DNA from: a virus
Strand: one strand, 5' to 3'
DNA: 45,645 bases
Virus record (IMG/VR): IMGVR_UViG_3300043536_000027
Coordinates: 1 to 45,645 of that record
In this document: piece after piece, positions 1 through 7,099 of the stretch
How positions within the stretch are numbered: position 1 is the first letter of the stretch
How the letters are laid out: every line of letters begins with the position of its first letter
Notes under the pieces: generated by a model
Database searches by the model: none
What the model saw: the letters and a program-made list of their open reading frames with translations, nothing else
What the model was told of the DNA's origin: nothing
Made by a program: the position numbers and the translations under genes

Positions 1-47
1 CGCCAATTCCCCATTACACGGGATTTTGACTACCGGAGGCCCCCAAA

Positions 48-899
48 ATGAAGCGTTACACCCCCGACGAGCTGAAAGAAATCATCCGACTCCATGCCCT
101 CTGGCTGGCCGATGCCGATGGCGGAACCCGTGCCGACCTGAGCGGTGCCGACCTGAGCAGTGCCGACCTGCGCGGTGCCAACCTGAACGGTGCCAACCTG
201 AACGACGCCAACCTGCGCGGTGCCGACCTGCGCGGTGCCAACCTGTGCGGTGCCAACCTGACCGATGCCTACCTGAGCGGTGCCAACCTGTGCGGTGCCT
301 ACCTGTGCGGTGCCAACCTGACCGATGCCGACCTGAGCGGTGCCAACCTGTGCGACGCCAACCTGAACGGTGCCGACCTGCGCGGTGCCAACCTGTGCGA
401 CGCCAACCTGTGCGACGCCGACCTGAGCAGTGCCGACCTGAGCAGTGCCGACCTGCGCGGTGCCAACCTGAACGGTGCCGACCTGAGCAGTGCCGACCTG
501 AGCAGTGCCAACCTGCGCGGTGCCAACCTGAACGGTGCCAACCTGCGCGGTGCCAACCTGCGCGGTGCCAACCTGAACGGTGCCAACCTGCGCGGTGCCA
601 ACCTGCGCGGTGCCGGGGAAATATCATCCATGGCCGTGTTCTTGGGACTCTACAATTACCAGTGCTGGGCAGTCATCACGGAAGCGGGCGCCCCCTGGGT
701 TCGCATGGGGTGCCTGTTCAAATCTCTGGAGGAGTGGGACTCCATTGGTGGTATCCGCCCCAGCAATACGAGAGAGTTCCCTGATGACGGGTCCGAGAAA
801 TGCGAGCGCCGGGTCCGAGCATTCGCGTTCACCAGGGATGCTGCCGAACGCATGGCTGCTAAATGGGCCGCTGAGAACCCAGCCAAGGCCACGGACTAA
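48..899 (+). CDS. Pentapeptide-repeat protein, first copy
   Basis: A 283-residue protein. After an N-terminal helix-like segment (about residues 1-28, motif YTPDELKE then [10 protein letters not shown]) come about 32 tandem A(D/N)LxG pentapeptides (about residues 29-190), which in known families fold as a right-handed beta-helix. The roughly 90-residue tail has a W-V-I, RMGC and SLEEW pattern that I recognise from other phage pentapeptide proteins; its function is unknown to me. GGAGG at 35-39 precedes the ATG. At DNA level the repeats are near-identical 15-bp units, suggesting recent expansion. The first about 30 residues are shared with the gene at 45090. No membrane segment is seen. The role is unknown; a DNA-mimic or protein-binding function is only an analogy to other pentapeptide proteins. 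Confidence 0.9.
   Translation: MKRYTPDELKEIIRLHALWLADADGGTRADLSGADLSSADLRGANLNGANLNDANLRGADLRGANLCGANLTDAYLSGANLCGAYLCGANLTDADLSGANLCDANLNGADLRGANLCDANLCDADLSSADLSSADLRGANLNGADLSSADLSSANLRGANLNGANLRGANLRGANLNGANLRGANLRGAGEISSMAVFLGLYNYQCWAVITEAGAPWVRMGCLFKSLEEWDSIGGIRPSNTREFPDDGSEKCERRVRAFAFTRDAAERMAAKWAAENPAKATD
130..613 (+). repeat. 15-bp coding tandem repeat array (pentapeptide units)
   Basis: About 32 copies of a unit close to GGTGCCNACCTGNNC, in register with the codons for A(D/N)LxG. The repeat is conserved at nucleotide level, not only in protein. This is why two other frames and the opposite strand stay open here; those readings are artefacts. Confidence 0.9.
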
Positions 900-903
900 G
901 CAT

Positions 904-923
904 GTCCAGGATCACGCCTGGAC
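904..923. repeat. Intergenic inverted repeat GTCCAGG/CCTGGAC
   Basis: GTCCAGG (904-910) and CCTGGAC (917-923) form a perfect 7-bp stem with a 6-nt loop in the gap before the next gene. No T-run follows, so it is not a classic terminator. It contains the TGTCCAGGATC motif that recurs in several gaps of this operon (1797, 2039, 2353). Confidence 0.6.
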
Positions 924-938
924 CCTAAGGAGAGAATC

Positions 939-1205
939 ATGACCCCCGAAATGAAAGCCTACCTTCAAATGCCGAATTGCCCGGCTCCCGTGTCGCTGGA
1001 CATTGATGGTCCGGTTCCCGAACTTAAATCCCAGATCGACATCCTCGTTGATCGGTTCCTCTCCTGCCCTCTGCCCGACAGCGTGTGCGCCGACCCGTGC
1101 GCCACCCGCCAGGGACCGGGGCGTTCCGGGACCAACCTCTTGAGCGGGACCGAGGCGAAGGAAGTGCTGTCGAAGGTGCTAGCAGGCTGCCACATCACCC
1201 TTTAA
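939..1205 (+). CDS. Hypothetical protein (88 aa)
   Basis: Not recognised. The ATG is preceded by AAGGAGAG at good spacing. The protein is soluble-looking, with an acidic first half and three cysteines in the middle (CPLPDSVCADPC), then a short C-terminal segment that reads like a helix. It lies second in the left plus-strand operon between the pentapeptide gene and a coiled-coil gene. Function unknown. Confidence 0.7.
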   Translation: MTPEMKAYLQMPNCPAPVSLDIDGPVPELKSQIDILVDRFLSCPLPDSVCADPCATRQGPGRSGTNLLSGTEAKEVLSKVLAGCHITL

Positions 1206-1248
1206 CCGATTTTGTCCAATCGCCGGAACCCCGGCAGAAAGGAAACCG

Positions 1249-1503
1249 ATGCAAGACCGTCCCGAATATGTTGAACGCCCCGTCATGCAGGAGCGGGATG
1301 AGGCCCGCGCCCGAGTCGCGGACTTGGGGGCGCAGCTTGACGATGCCTCAGATGGCATCCATATCCTGATCGATCAGCGGGATGCCCTCTGCGCACGGGT
1401 CGCGGAACTGGAGGCGGACAAGACCCGCATCCTGGATGCTCTGGGCAACGGCACCGATGAATACGTCTGGGTGCCCGGAATGTCCTGGGTTGACGCCGCC
1501 TGA
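1249..1503 (+). CDS. Small coiled-coil protein (84 aa)
   Basis: The start is ATG after GAAAGG. Residues about 12-65 are rich in E, R, A and L with heptad-like spacing (ERDEARARVADLGAQ, then RDALCARVAELEADK), pointing to a coiled coil. The tail is WVPGMSWVDAA. No catalytic motif is visible. Short predicted coiled-coil proteins of this type are common in phage early regions, without known function. Confidence 0.7.
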   Translation: MQDRPEYVERPVMQERDEARARVADLGAQLDDASDGIHILIDQRDALCARVAELEADKTRILDALGNGTDEYVWVPGMSWVDAA

Positions 1504-1607
1504 TCCGGTTGGGGGCCTTCGGGTACACCGGCTATCTCGCCGCAGGCTGGCCCGCCCACCGTCGATAACGAATGCCCAGGCACTGCCCTGGAAGAAAGGA
1601 AACCGAA

Positions 1608-1796
1608 ATGGAACACGAAAACCGAATTTGGGCCACCGACGACCGGAGCAAATCCGGGAAGGGCCACCTCTACGAGATCAGGGGCAACAACGCCTTTTCG
1701 GTCTGCGGCCATCGTGCCTGTGAGTGGGGCCACCTCCAGGCCGAAATCATCGGGCATTGCGCCCTCTGCGAACGCAAATCCCAGCCGAAAGGCTGA
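1608..1796 (+). CDS. Small Cys/His-rich protein, putative zinc-binding (62 aa)
   Basis: I chose the ATG at 1608, preceded by GAAAGGAAACCGAA, over an upstream in-frame ATG at 1572 that lacks a clear ribosome binding site. The C-terminal half has a Cys/His cluster (CGHRACEWGH, then HCALC), compatible with one zinc site. A C-to-H spaced arrangement followed by CxxC resembles small treble-clef or ribbon proteins, but no family can be named. Its stop overlaps an alternative start of the next gene (TGATG). Confidence 0.65.
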   Translation: MEHENRIWATDDRSKSGKGHLYEIRGNNAFSVCGHRACEWGHLQAEIIGHCALCERKSQPKG

Positions 1797-1813
1797 TGTC
1801 CAGGAGACTGCCG

Positions 1814-2035
1814 ATGAAAAACGCTATCGCCCGACAAGCGGCAAGGATTCAATTCCACGTCTACCTCGCGTTCAAGTCGGCAGTCCCGCCCTACAGCGTG
1901 TTCGATCTCCAGCGGGTGCCGTGCCGGAACTGGAGGGACGTTCACTGGTCCTTCAGATTCGCCCGGAAATACGGCTACACCGTCGCCAGGGTCAGCAAGC
2001 ACCCTCTCAACTACCCCATAACCCCAGCCCGTTGA
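1814..2035 (+). CDS. Hypothetical basic protein (73 aa)
   Basis: The start at 1814 is chosen because CAGGAG lies seven bases upstream; an in-frame ATG at 1796 overlapping the previous stop is possible. The product is basic and aromatic-rich (RARFARKYGYT-like C-terminal half, many R/K plus W, F and Y). No domain is recognised. Confidence 0.55.
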   Translation: MKNAIARQAARIQFHVYLAFKSAVPPYSVFDLQRVPCRNWRDVHWSFRFARKYGYTVARVSKHPLNYPITPAR

Positions 2036-2084
2036 GGCTGTCCAAGATCCGCCCCGGCGGTCCCCGGGAGAAAGGAACACCACC

Positions 2085-2348
2085 ATGACATGTGGCGAGC
2101 CAGTCAGCACGTCTCCCAGCGCCCGGATGATGCACTACGCCGACCATTGCAGGAAACCGGTCGAAGCCCCTCCCGAGATCACGAACCTCTGCCCCTGGGG
2201 GAAGGACGAGGACGGAATCTGGCACCCGCTCTGCGACAAGGATGGGGAGAACCAATTCCGCTTCACCGATGAAGGACCGGAGGCGAACGGTTTCAAGTTC
2301 TGCCCGTTCTGCGGTCGCCCCATGGTCGAAGTCAAACCCCAGGTGTAG
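2085..2348 (+). CDS. Small zinc-ribbon-like protein (87 aa)
   Basis: ATG after GGGAGAAAGGAAC. The C-terminal FKFCPFCGRPM carries a CxxC knuckle of zinc-ribbon type; C22, C36 and C50 could supply other ligands. Short phage proteins ending in CPFCG are often called Lar-like or zinc-ribbon proteins, but nothing here proves a restriction-alleviation role. It is the next gene in the packed small-gene operon. Confidence 0.65.
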   Translation: MTCGEPVSTSPSARMMHYADHCRKPVEAPPEITNLCPWGKDEDGIWHPLCDKDGENQFRFTDEGPEANGFKFCPFCGRPMVEVKPQV

Positions 2349-2370
2349 AGCCTGTCCAGGATCACTAACC

Positions 2371-2544
2371 ATGACCACCGACTACAACGATGACCTAGAC
2401 CTAGACGACCCGTTTAGCCCTGCCAAACTCAGGGAGATCGCCGCCAAGGTGAAGGACGCCATCAAGGCGAGCAAAGAGGGGCCCCTGCCATCGTGGATCA
2501 GGGCCCCGAAACCGAAACATAAGGAGGAATACCGTGGACGTTAA
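2371..2544 (+). CDS. Small acidic/basic bipartite protein (57 aa)
   Basis: The start is the ATG at 2371, seventeen bases after the TGTCCAGGATCAC intergenic motif. The N-terminus is strongly acidic (DYNDDLDLDDP) and the C-terminus basic (KPKHKEEYRGR). It overlaps the SSB start by 11 bases, indicating translational coupling. Function unknown. Confidence 0.55.
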   Translation: MTTDYNDDLDLDDPFSPAKLREIAAKVKDAIKASKEGPLPSWIRAPKPKHKEEYRGR

Positions 2545-2920
2545 CAACTGCTACCACTGCACCGGGAGAATCGGCCGGGATCCCGAATTGAAGGCCACCC
2601 CCACCGGGACGGCCATCTGCAAGTTCTCCCTGGCCGTGGACCACGGCTGGGGCGACAAGAAGACGACGATGTGGTTCAACTGCACCGTGTTTGGCAAGTC
2701 TGCTGAACGGGCCGAGAAGCTTCTGGCCAAAGGCAAGCAGATCCAGGTGGTCGGTTCCCTGAACCTGCGGGAATACGAGAAGGACGGCGTGAAGCGGCAG
2801 TCCAATGACATCGATGTGGACGACTTCAAAATGATCGGGCCCAGGGAAGACGCGGCACCGAAGCCTGCCCAAGCAGCATCGACTGGTGGGTACGAGGAAG
2901 ACGAAACATTGCCATTCTGA
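2534..2920 (+). CDS. ssb: Single-stranded DNA-binding protein (SSB)
   Basis: A 128-residue OB-fold SSB. It starts with GTG at 2534 after AAGGAGGAATACC. The N-terminal core shows typical SSB landmarks: GRIGRDPELKATPTGTAICKF, then the MWFNCTVFGKSAERAEKLLAKG block and the QVVGSLNLREYEKDG strand. The C-terminus ends in the acidic tip DETLPF, which in bacterial SSBs recruits replication and repair proteins. It coats ssDNA during replication and recombination. It is the only clear replication-associated gene besides the RepL-like protein at 42715, which suggests that the phage uses host replisome enzymes. Confidence 0.95.
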   Translation: MDVNNCYHCTGRIGRDPELKATPTGTAICKFSLAVDHGWGDKKTTMWFNCTVFGKSAERAEKLLAKGKQIQVVGSLNLREYEKDGVKRQSNDIDVDDFKMIGPREDAAPKPAQAASTGGYEEDETLPF

Positions 2921-2931
2921 TGGAGACGACC

Positions 2932-3126
2932 ATGACCAAGACTCGTGACCTGATTGTTTCCGGGACGTTCGTCGCCCCGCCACCGCCCAGCCAGATCCAG
3001 GAGTATGCCCAGTGGGCGGCCCTGTTCGGCATCCCGTTCAAGGCCAGAACGCCCCACCAGTTGAAGGAATCTCTGAATCGGGTCAAAGCGGCGGCGCTGG
3101 TGGGGGCAGACGATGAGCAAGCCTGA
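2932..3126 (+). CDS. Hypothetical protein (64 aa)
   Basis: The ATG at 2932 is preferred because GGAG sits seven bases upstream; an in-frame ATG at 2920 overlaps the SSB stop (TGATG). The sequence has a PPPP stretch near the N-terminus followed by an amphipathic helical region. Not recognised. The last 14 bases overlap the next small gene. Confidence 0.6.
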   Translation: MTKTRDLIVSGTFVAPPPPSQIQEYAQWAALFGIPFKARTPHQLKESLNRVKAAALVGADDEQA

Positions 3127-3241
3127 CGGGCAACCGCTCTGGACCAACAACGAGGCTGACGACGAATCGGAAGATGACGGGAGAGTCATCGAGGCCAGCG
3201 ACGAAGTGAACCAGTCCGCAGATGGAGAGGACGACGAATGA
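3113..3241 (+). CDS. Tiny acidic protein (42 aa)
   Basis: Begins MSKPDGQPLWTNN and continues with about 40 percent Asp/Glu, ending DGEDDE. It overlaps the gene before it and shares ATGA with the gene after it, the coupling seen throughout this operon. It is probably disordered. Small acidic phage proteins can mimic DNA, but that is only a possibility here. Confidence 0.55.
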   Translation: MSKPDGQPLWTNNEADDESEDDGRVIEASDEVNQSADGEDDE

Positions 3242-3579
3242 CTGACAACGTGGAACCACTGAATACCGAACCTCCCGAGCAACCCAGTGATGAGCCGGCG
3301 CGGGTTACCGTGAATTATCCGAGCCCTATCTTCCCCGACTTTGACCAGGCCGGGATGCCGTGCCCCACTTGCCACACGAAGGCCCCCCTACCGACCGTGC
3401 GCTGCCCCCTGCCGAATGCCACGCCGGTCAACGGCCAAGTCCCATGCGCACAGGTACACAAATCGTGCTGGGACTTGGTAGCCGTGATGCAACACCATGC
3501 CACGGTAGCGGCAAAGAAGAACGGCCACAAACTGGCGCTTCCCCCTGCCAAACGTCTTATCCTCCCCCCTGGGATGTGA
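3238..3579 (+). CDS. Hypothetical Cys/His-containing protein (113 aa)
   Basis: ATG at 3238 overlaps the previous stop; GGAGAGG lies upstream. A proline-rich N-terminus is followed by CPTCH and later cysteines (VRCPLPNATP, then VPCAQVHKSCWDL), enough for one zinc site. A basic tail ends KRLILPPGM. No named family; zinc binding is inferred from spacing only. Confidence 0.65.
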   Translation: MTDNVEPLNTEPPEQPSDEPARVTVNYPSPIFPDFDQAGMPCPTCHTKAPLPTVRCPLPNATPVNGQVPCAQVHKSCWDLVAVMQHHATVAAKKNGHKLALPPAKRLILPPGM

Positions 3580-3582
3580 CCC

Positions 3583-3783
3583 ATGATGACCGACCATCAA
3601 GTGAAAATGACCAAGCGGGTGGACATCTACCTGACGTGGGACGAGGCCCTGTCAGCCGTGGAACTGCTGGTCAAGTCAGCCAACCCTGAAGATCTTCGGT
3701 GGCGTCACGTCGAACGGCTGGGTGCGGCCTTGACGGGAATCCAGAACAAATACGCATCCAGAGGAGAACCCAATGCTGAATAA
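3583..3783 (+). CDS. Hypothetical protein (66 aa)
   Basis: Starts three bases after the previous stop. Contains an amphipathic segment (YLTWDEALSAVELLVKSA) and a basic C-terminal half. Overlaps the next gene by 11 bases. Not recognised. Confidence 0.6.
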   Translation: MMTDHQVKMTKRVDIYLTWDEALSAVELLVKSANPEDLRWRHVERLGAALTGIQNKYASRGEPNAE

Positions 3784-4192
3784 ACTTTTCACCGCCGCCC
3801 ATACGATGGACCTGGACGAGCGCAAGTCCGTTACCCGATGGGCCGGGGCCGCCGCTGGGATTGCCGTGCTGGTCATCGTAGCCCTGGCCGTGGACGCCGC
3901 CAAGACATCCGTGGGGTCCGACTCCGCGTGGTGGGACGCCGTGCTTCAGGCAAGGCTAGTTCTGGTCCGTCTGGTCCTTGCCGCAGCGATCATTGCCATC
4001 GGCTACTTCACCAGCCTCGTCCTCTATCACGCCTTTGCCAAGACGGCTATCGGGAGAAGCCTCGTCGTGTTCAAGGAGGACGACACGGACGGAGCCAACA
4101 TGCACTCTTTCAAAACGTCAAATGGTGGTTTCATCCAGGCCATGCTCTTTGTTGCCTGCATTGGCGGTCTGCTGATTGGAGTTTTGCGGTGA
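3773..4192 (+). CDS. Three-TM membrane protein, candidate holin
   Basis: A 139-residue protein with strong GAGGAG upstream of the ATG. It has three hydrophobic segments, about residues 24-42 (AGAAAGIAVLVIVALAV), 62-88 (LVLVRLVLAAAIIAIGYF) and 122-138 (AMLFVACIGGLLIGVL), with a charged loop between the second and third. Its last bases overlap the lytic transglycosylase gene (GTGA), and the following gene is spanin-like. Position and topology suggest a holin or other lysis-timing membrane protein. I cannot link it to a known holin family by motif. Confidence 0.7.
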   Translation: MLNKLFTAAHTMDLDERKSVTRWAGAAAGIAVLVIVALAVDAAKTSVGSDSAWWDAVLQARLVLVRLVLAAAIIAIGYFTSLVLYHAFAKTAIGRSLVVFKEDDTDGANMHSFKTSNGGFIQAMLFVACIGGLLIGVLR

Positions 4193-4767
4193 TCCGCTAC
4201 CTGATGTTGTCGGCGCTTTCGGTCGGGGCGGTGCTGCTTGCCGCTCCGGCCAAGCCGGGCCCCGGGGAGATCGTCCCGTGGCAGGGGATCTTCCAGAGGG
4301 TAGCAGGGCCCCGATGGGTAGATCGTGCGGCACAGGTCCAGGCAGAGTCCGGGTTCAACGCCTCTGCCCAGTCCTGGATCATCAATAAGCAGGGAGTCCG
4401 GGTGCCCTGCGCCTACGGGCCGGCCCAGTTCACAATGCCAACGTGGAAGGTATGGGCCAAACCTCCCACGTCCGATCCGCATGACCCGAGTTACGCCATC
4501 CCGGCCCAGCATTCCTATATGTCTTTCCTGGAAGCGAAGTGCGGGGGAGACTTCGATGCGAGCTGCGGCAGTTACAACGCCGGGCTGGGGTCTATTCTGA
4601 AGGCCCAGAGACTCGCCAATAGCCTCGGGTTGCCGGGTGAGCAGGGGTGGCTATATCAAGCGCTTCCGCGTGTCACAGGGCCATCCAATGCCCAGCAAAC
4701 GCAGGGATACGTCAAGCACATCACCCAGAACCGGGCGCACATCCATGCGCTAGGAGGCAGGCCATGA
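4189..4767 (+). CDS. Signal-peptide SLT-type lytic transglycosylase (endolysin)
   Basis: A 192-residue protein starting at GTG 4189, overlapping the previous stop. Residues 1-21 form a signal peptide or signal anchor (YLMLSALSVGAVLLAAPA). The SLT (goose-lysozyme-like) fold is shown by AESGFN with catalytic Glu53, GPAQFTMPTW (about 77-86) and SYNAGLGS (about 128-135). Such enzymes cleave peptidoglycan between MurNAc and GlcNAc with anhydro-sugar formation. The neighbours are a multi-TM protein and a spanin-like protein, making this the lysis enzyme rather than a virion-associated hydrolase. The signal sequence implies export of the enzyme through the host secretion system. Confidence 0.88.
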   Translation: MIRYLMLSALSVGAVLLAAPAKPGPGEIVPWQGIFQRVAGPRWVDRAAQVQAESGFNASAQSWIINKQGVRVPCAYGPAQFTMPTWKVWAKPPTSDPHDPSYAIPAQHSYMSFLEAKCGGDFDASCGSYNAGLGSILKAQRLANSLGLPGEQGWLYQALPRVTGPSNAQQTQGYVKHITQNRAHIHALGGRP

Positions 4768-5528
4768 CAAATCGTGAAAAGGTAATCACCACCCTCGCCG
4801 TGGCATTCGCTTTGCTCCTGGTGTGGGCGCTGGTGCGAGGGCACAACGCATCCGTGGACGCAGCCAAACAGGCCAGCATCGCCACCGCTGCCACCCAGAA
4901 GGCCGCACAGTTCGAGGCCCAGAAGGTTGCCGCCGACAAGGACCGGGACGCCGCACAGGCCACGGCAGAGGGCTACAAGGCCGATGCTGAGAACTTCCTA
5001 GCGCTGTCCATGGCCAAGGACGCCAGCATTGCCAAACTCCAAGCCAAGATCGCCGCCATGAAACCCCAAGCCCCCGTGGCCAATCCGTCCAGCTTTCCGA
5101 CCGATGCCAAGGGACTGGCCGCCGCGTTCACCACCGAAGGGTTCCCGCCCAGTGAAGTCGGCCCGACGATGGGGTTTCCGCTGGTCATGGCTCCCCCGAT
5201 GCTCGGGCTCATTCAGGACGGAAAGCAGTATCCTGAAGCGCTGACCCGGATCGACGCGCTTGGCCAGGAAGTCACGCTGCATGAGCAGAAGGAAACCGAT
5301 CTGGCGTCCGCAGTGGACAACCAGACCAAGCGGGGGGACTCGCTGGATTCCGCCCTGGCTGACTCCAAGGCTGCCGAGTCGGATTGCGAGCAGGCCGGAG
5401 CGCAGAAGGACATCGTAATCGCCGCCGACAAGGCTGAGATCAAGGACGTGAAGAAGCAACGAACCACGTGGGGTGTGATCGGAGCTGTGGTAGGCACGGT
5501 GTTCGGCGTCCTCATCCACCTACTGTAG
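4764..5528 (+). CDS. Spanin-like protein with TM segments at both ends
   Basis: A 254-residue protein whose ATGA overlaps the transglycosylase stop. The N-terminal TM is about residues 8-24 (ITTLAVAFALLLVWALV). A long Ala/Lys/Asp-rich coiled coil follows (about 30-95), then a Pro/Gly-rich middle (about 97-150), a second coiled coil (about 155-230) and a C-terminal TM (GVIGAVVGTVFGVLIHLL). Gene order and coiled-coil architecture fit a protein bridging inner and outer membranes during lysis. Known unimolecular spanins have an N-terminal lipobox and one C-terminal TM; here no lipobox Cys is seen. The spanin call is therefore an inference. Confidence 0.65.
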   Translation: MTNREKVITTLAVAFALLLVWALVRGHNASVDAAKQASIATAATQKAAQFEAQKVAADKDRDAAQATAEGYKADAENFLALSMAKDASIAKLQAKIAAMKPQAPVANPSSFPTDAKGLAAAFTTEGFPPSEVGPTMGFPLVMAPPMLGLIQDGKQYPEALTRIDALGQEVTLHEQKETDLASAVDNQTKRGDSLDSALADSKAAESDCEQAGAQKDIVIAADKAEIKDVKKQRTTWGVIGAVVGTVFGVLIHLL

Positions 5529-5537
5529 AGGACAATC

Positions 5538-5942
5538 ATGGCTCCTATCTTGTGTATCGACTTCGACGGAGTTCTTCATTCTTATTCCAGCGGGTGGAAG
5601 GGTGCCCGGAACATCCCGGACCCCCCGGTGACCGGCGCCATCGAATGGCTGGACTCTCTGGTGGAGGACGGGGAAGCGGTATGGGCCATGGCTCCCCGGT
5701 TCCGCGACTTCGATGTGTGCATTTACTCCAGCCGGTCCCGCTACTGGGGCGGCAGGAGCGCCATGCGGAAGTGGCTTCTGAAGTGGGGATTCCCCAAGGA
5801 CAAGTTGGAAAACATCCGGTTCCCCCTGATGAAGCCCCCAGCGTTTCTCCAGTTGGATGACCGGGCCATGACATTCACGGGAGTATTTCCGAGTGTCCGC
5901 GAAATGCTTTCATTCAAACCGTGGCATAAAATCAGAAAATAA
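5538..5942 (+). CDS. HAD-superfamily phosphatase-like protein
   Basis: A 134-residue protein with GAGGA upstream. Motif I is CIDFDGVLH with nucleophile Asp8 and acid/base Asp10. Motif II is CIYSSRS (Ser64/65). A conserved Lys (about 99, MKPPAF) and LQLDDRAM (Asp107/108) supply motifs III and IV. The KPPAFLQLDDRA block is typical of a small phage HAD group of unassigned substrate; nucleotide or polynucleotide 3-prime phosphatase roles are common in HADs. It sits last in the uninterrupted early/lysis operon, before a promoter. Confidence 0.8.
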   Translation: MAPILCIDFDGVLHSYSSGWKGARNIPDPPVTGAIEWLDSLVEDGEAVWAMAPRFRDFDVCIYSSRSRYWGGRSAMRKWLLKWGFPKDKLENIRFPLMKPPAFLQLDDRAMTFTGVFPSVREMLSFKPWHKIRK

Positions 5943-5954
5943 TTCAACCCAATC

Positions 5955-5983
5955 TTGACCATGCCAGTATGTGAGAGTATATT
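5955..5983 (+). promoter_or_regulatory. Sigma70-type promoter
   Basis: TTGACC (5955-5960), a 17-bp spacer and TATATT (5978-5983), a near-consensus match on the plus strand. It lies after the HAD gene and would give a leader of about 135 bases before the gene at 6125. Confidence 0.7.
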
Positions 5984-5989
5984 CAGTGC

Positions 5990-6124
5990 AGGACAGGAGG
6001 ACCGCCTGGGTATCCGCCTCTCCAGTTTAGCCCCGCTAAGCGGCCCCTGACAATGTGAGGTTCAGGGGTTATCGACCCAAGTGCGCTACAATACATCCGG
6101 GGGATTCCCCATTGGAGGTTCGAT
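5990..6124 (+). promoter_or_regulatory. Structured 5-prime leader RNA
   Basis: Three consecutive hairpins are visible: CCGC/GCGG with a TAA loop (6033-6043), CCCCTGA/TCAGGGG (6044-6050 with 6062-6068) and GGGG/CCCC (6100-6110), the last just before the GGAGG ribosome binding site. No named riboswitch class is recognised. The leader could hold a translational regulator or be an RNA in its own right. Confidence 0.4.
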
Positions 6125-6538
6125 ATGACCATCACCCCTGAATTGATCGGGCTCGCAATCCTGGCCCTGCTCGTCGTGTTCGCGGCCGGCGCGGGAAGCG
6201 GCACGTTCCTGGGCAATCTCTGGACGAAGGCCAAGGCGTGGGACGCTGCCGAAGCCGCCAAAGCCAAGGCTGAGTTCTCGAAGATCGAAGCTGCCGTTTC
6301 CACGGACGCCAAGGTCGTCAAGGCTACCGCCGAGGTTGGCTGGGATGAATTCGCTGGCCTGATCTCCGGATGGAAGACCGAACTCGCTGCCGCAGTTGCC
6401 GCCCGGGTCAAGGCCGATGCTGCCGCTACCGCTGCTGCCGCCGCACTCGCCGCTTCCAAAAACACTCCCATCGCCGCGAACCTTGCGGCCACCACAACCA
6501 CTTCCGCTGCCTCAGCGGACAGTGCTACTTCGGCTTAG
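6125..6538 (+). CDS. Membrane-anchored Ala-rich protein (137 aa)
   Basis: ATG after TTGGAGG. Residues about 6-30 form one TM helix (LIGLAILALLVVFAAGAGSG), followed by an Ala/Lys/Glu-rich helical body and a low-complexity Ala/Thr/Ser tail. It has its own promoter and a strong terminator directly downstream, so it can be expressed apart from the operon. The composition resembles phage proteins of unknown function with an N-terminal anchor; no catalytic motif is seen. Confidence 0.7.
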   Translation: MTITPELIGLAILALLVVFAAGAGSGTFLGNLWTKAKAWDAAEAAKAKAEFSKIEAAVSTDAKVVKATAEVGWDEFAGLISGWKTELAAAVAARVKADAAATAAAAALAASKNTPIAANLAATTTTSAASADSATSA

Positions 6539-6566
6539 GCGACCCCTCCTAAACCTAGACGAAGGG

Positions 6567-6592
6567 CGGGCGTCATCGGACGCCCGTTTTTT
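6567..6592 (+). terminator. Strong intrinsic terminator of the plus-strand operon
   Basis: CGGGCGTC (6567-6574), loop ATCG, GACGCCCG (6579-6586), then six T (6587-6592): a perfect 8-bp stem. It lies between the convergent plus operon and the minus virion operon, and its T-run overlaps the stop of the minus gene ending at 6591. A minus-strand T-run is absent, so it should act mainly on plus transcripts. Confidence 0.9.
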
Positions 6593-6899
6593 ATGCCTGG
6601 ATATCGGTCCAGGATATGTGAATCTGCACCTTTGGGCCGTCTGTGGCAATTCCGATTTGGTAGCCCTTGGATGTGAAGTGTCGGCAGATTAGGACCACAA
6701 GCGCCTTGAATCCGTTACTGAACGCATCCTTGTATTCTGGATCCTCGATCTGCACCAGGACCGAATTCGCACCTTCCTGTTTGGCCTTGGTGATGCCACC
6801 CTCGATGGTTGCGTAAATCTGGTCCAGTGCCTTCTGATCTGGGTCAGGCTGCTGAGATGCCACGGCAATGGTGGCTATGGTGATCGCTCTAAGCAGCAT
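6591..6899 (-). CDS. Hypothetical protein, last gene of virion operon (102 aa)
   Basis: ATG preceded by ACGAGG. A short hydrophobic N-terminus (MLLRAITIATIAVAS) could be a signal peptide. It is followed by a soluble domain (DQKALDQIYATIEGGITKAK, then a VLVQIEDPEYKDAF-like beta-alpha pattern) and ends WTDIQA. Not recognised. It is the promoter-distal gene of the minus operon. Confidence 0.65.
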   Translation of the reverse strand: MLLRAITIATIAVASQQPDPDQKALDQIYATIEGGITKAKQEGANSVLVQIEDPEYKDAFSNGFKALVVLICRHFTSKGYQIGIATDGPKVQIHISWTDIQA

Positions 6900-6913
6900 G
6901 GCGAACCTCGTGG

Positions 6914-7099
6914 TCAGTCTGGCCAGGGTCGCCAGTGGGTGAATGCTGAGAAGGTGGGGACGGAACGGATGGAGTATCCGGGGCCCAGGGAGAACTGCCG
7001 TGGGTCAGGGATGATCTCTCCGTTTCCTGAAAGGATAGCCAATTGGTAGAGCCCCGCACGTGGAACGTGGGGGCTATCTGCGAATGCGGTCCAGGTCAC
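6914..7099 (-). CDS. Hypothetical protein (61 aa)
   Basis: Starts with GTG overlapping the stop of the giant gene (GTGA), consistent with coupled translation. No domain is recognised; the sequence is rich in Pro, Ser and aromatics. Confidence is modest because the protein is short and the start is GTG. Confidence 0.45.
   Translation of the reverse strand: MTWTAFADSPHVPRAGLYQLAILSGNGEIIPDPRQFSLGPGYSIRSVPTFSAFTHWRPWPD

Noticed and set aside
130-613. CRISPR-like array
   Set aside because: The regular 15-bp repeats have no unique spacers and are in coding register; they are pentapeptide codons.
82-627. Long antisense and alternate-frame open readings across the pentapeptide repeats
   Set aside because: They arise because a stop-free 15-bp unit is repeated; translated products are low-complexity (RLAP, GWHRS type). 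The same holds at 45101-45613.
6087-6092. TACAAT as a second promoter before the 6125 gene
   Set aside because: No acceptable -35 element at 16-18 bases; the nearest CTGACA is 34 bases away.
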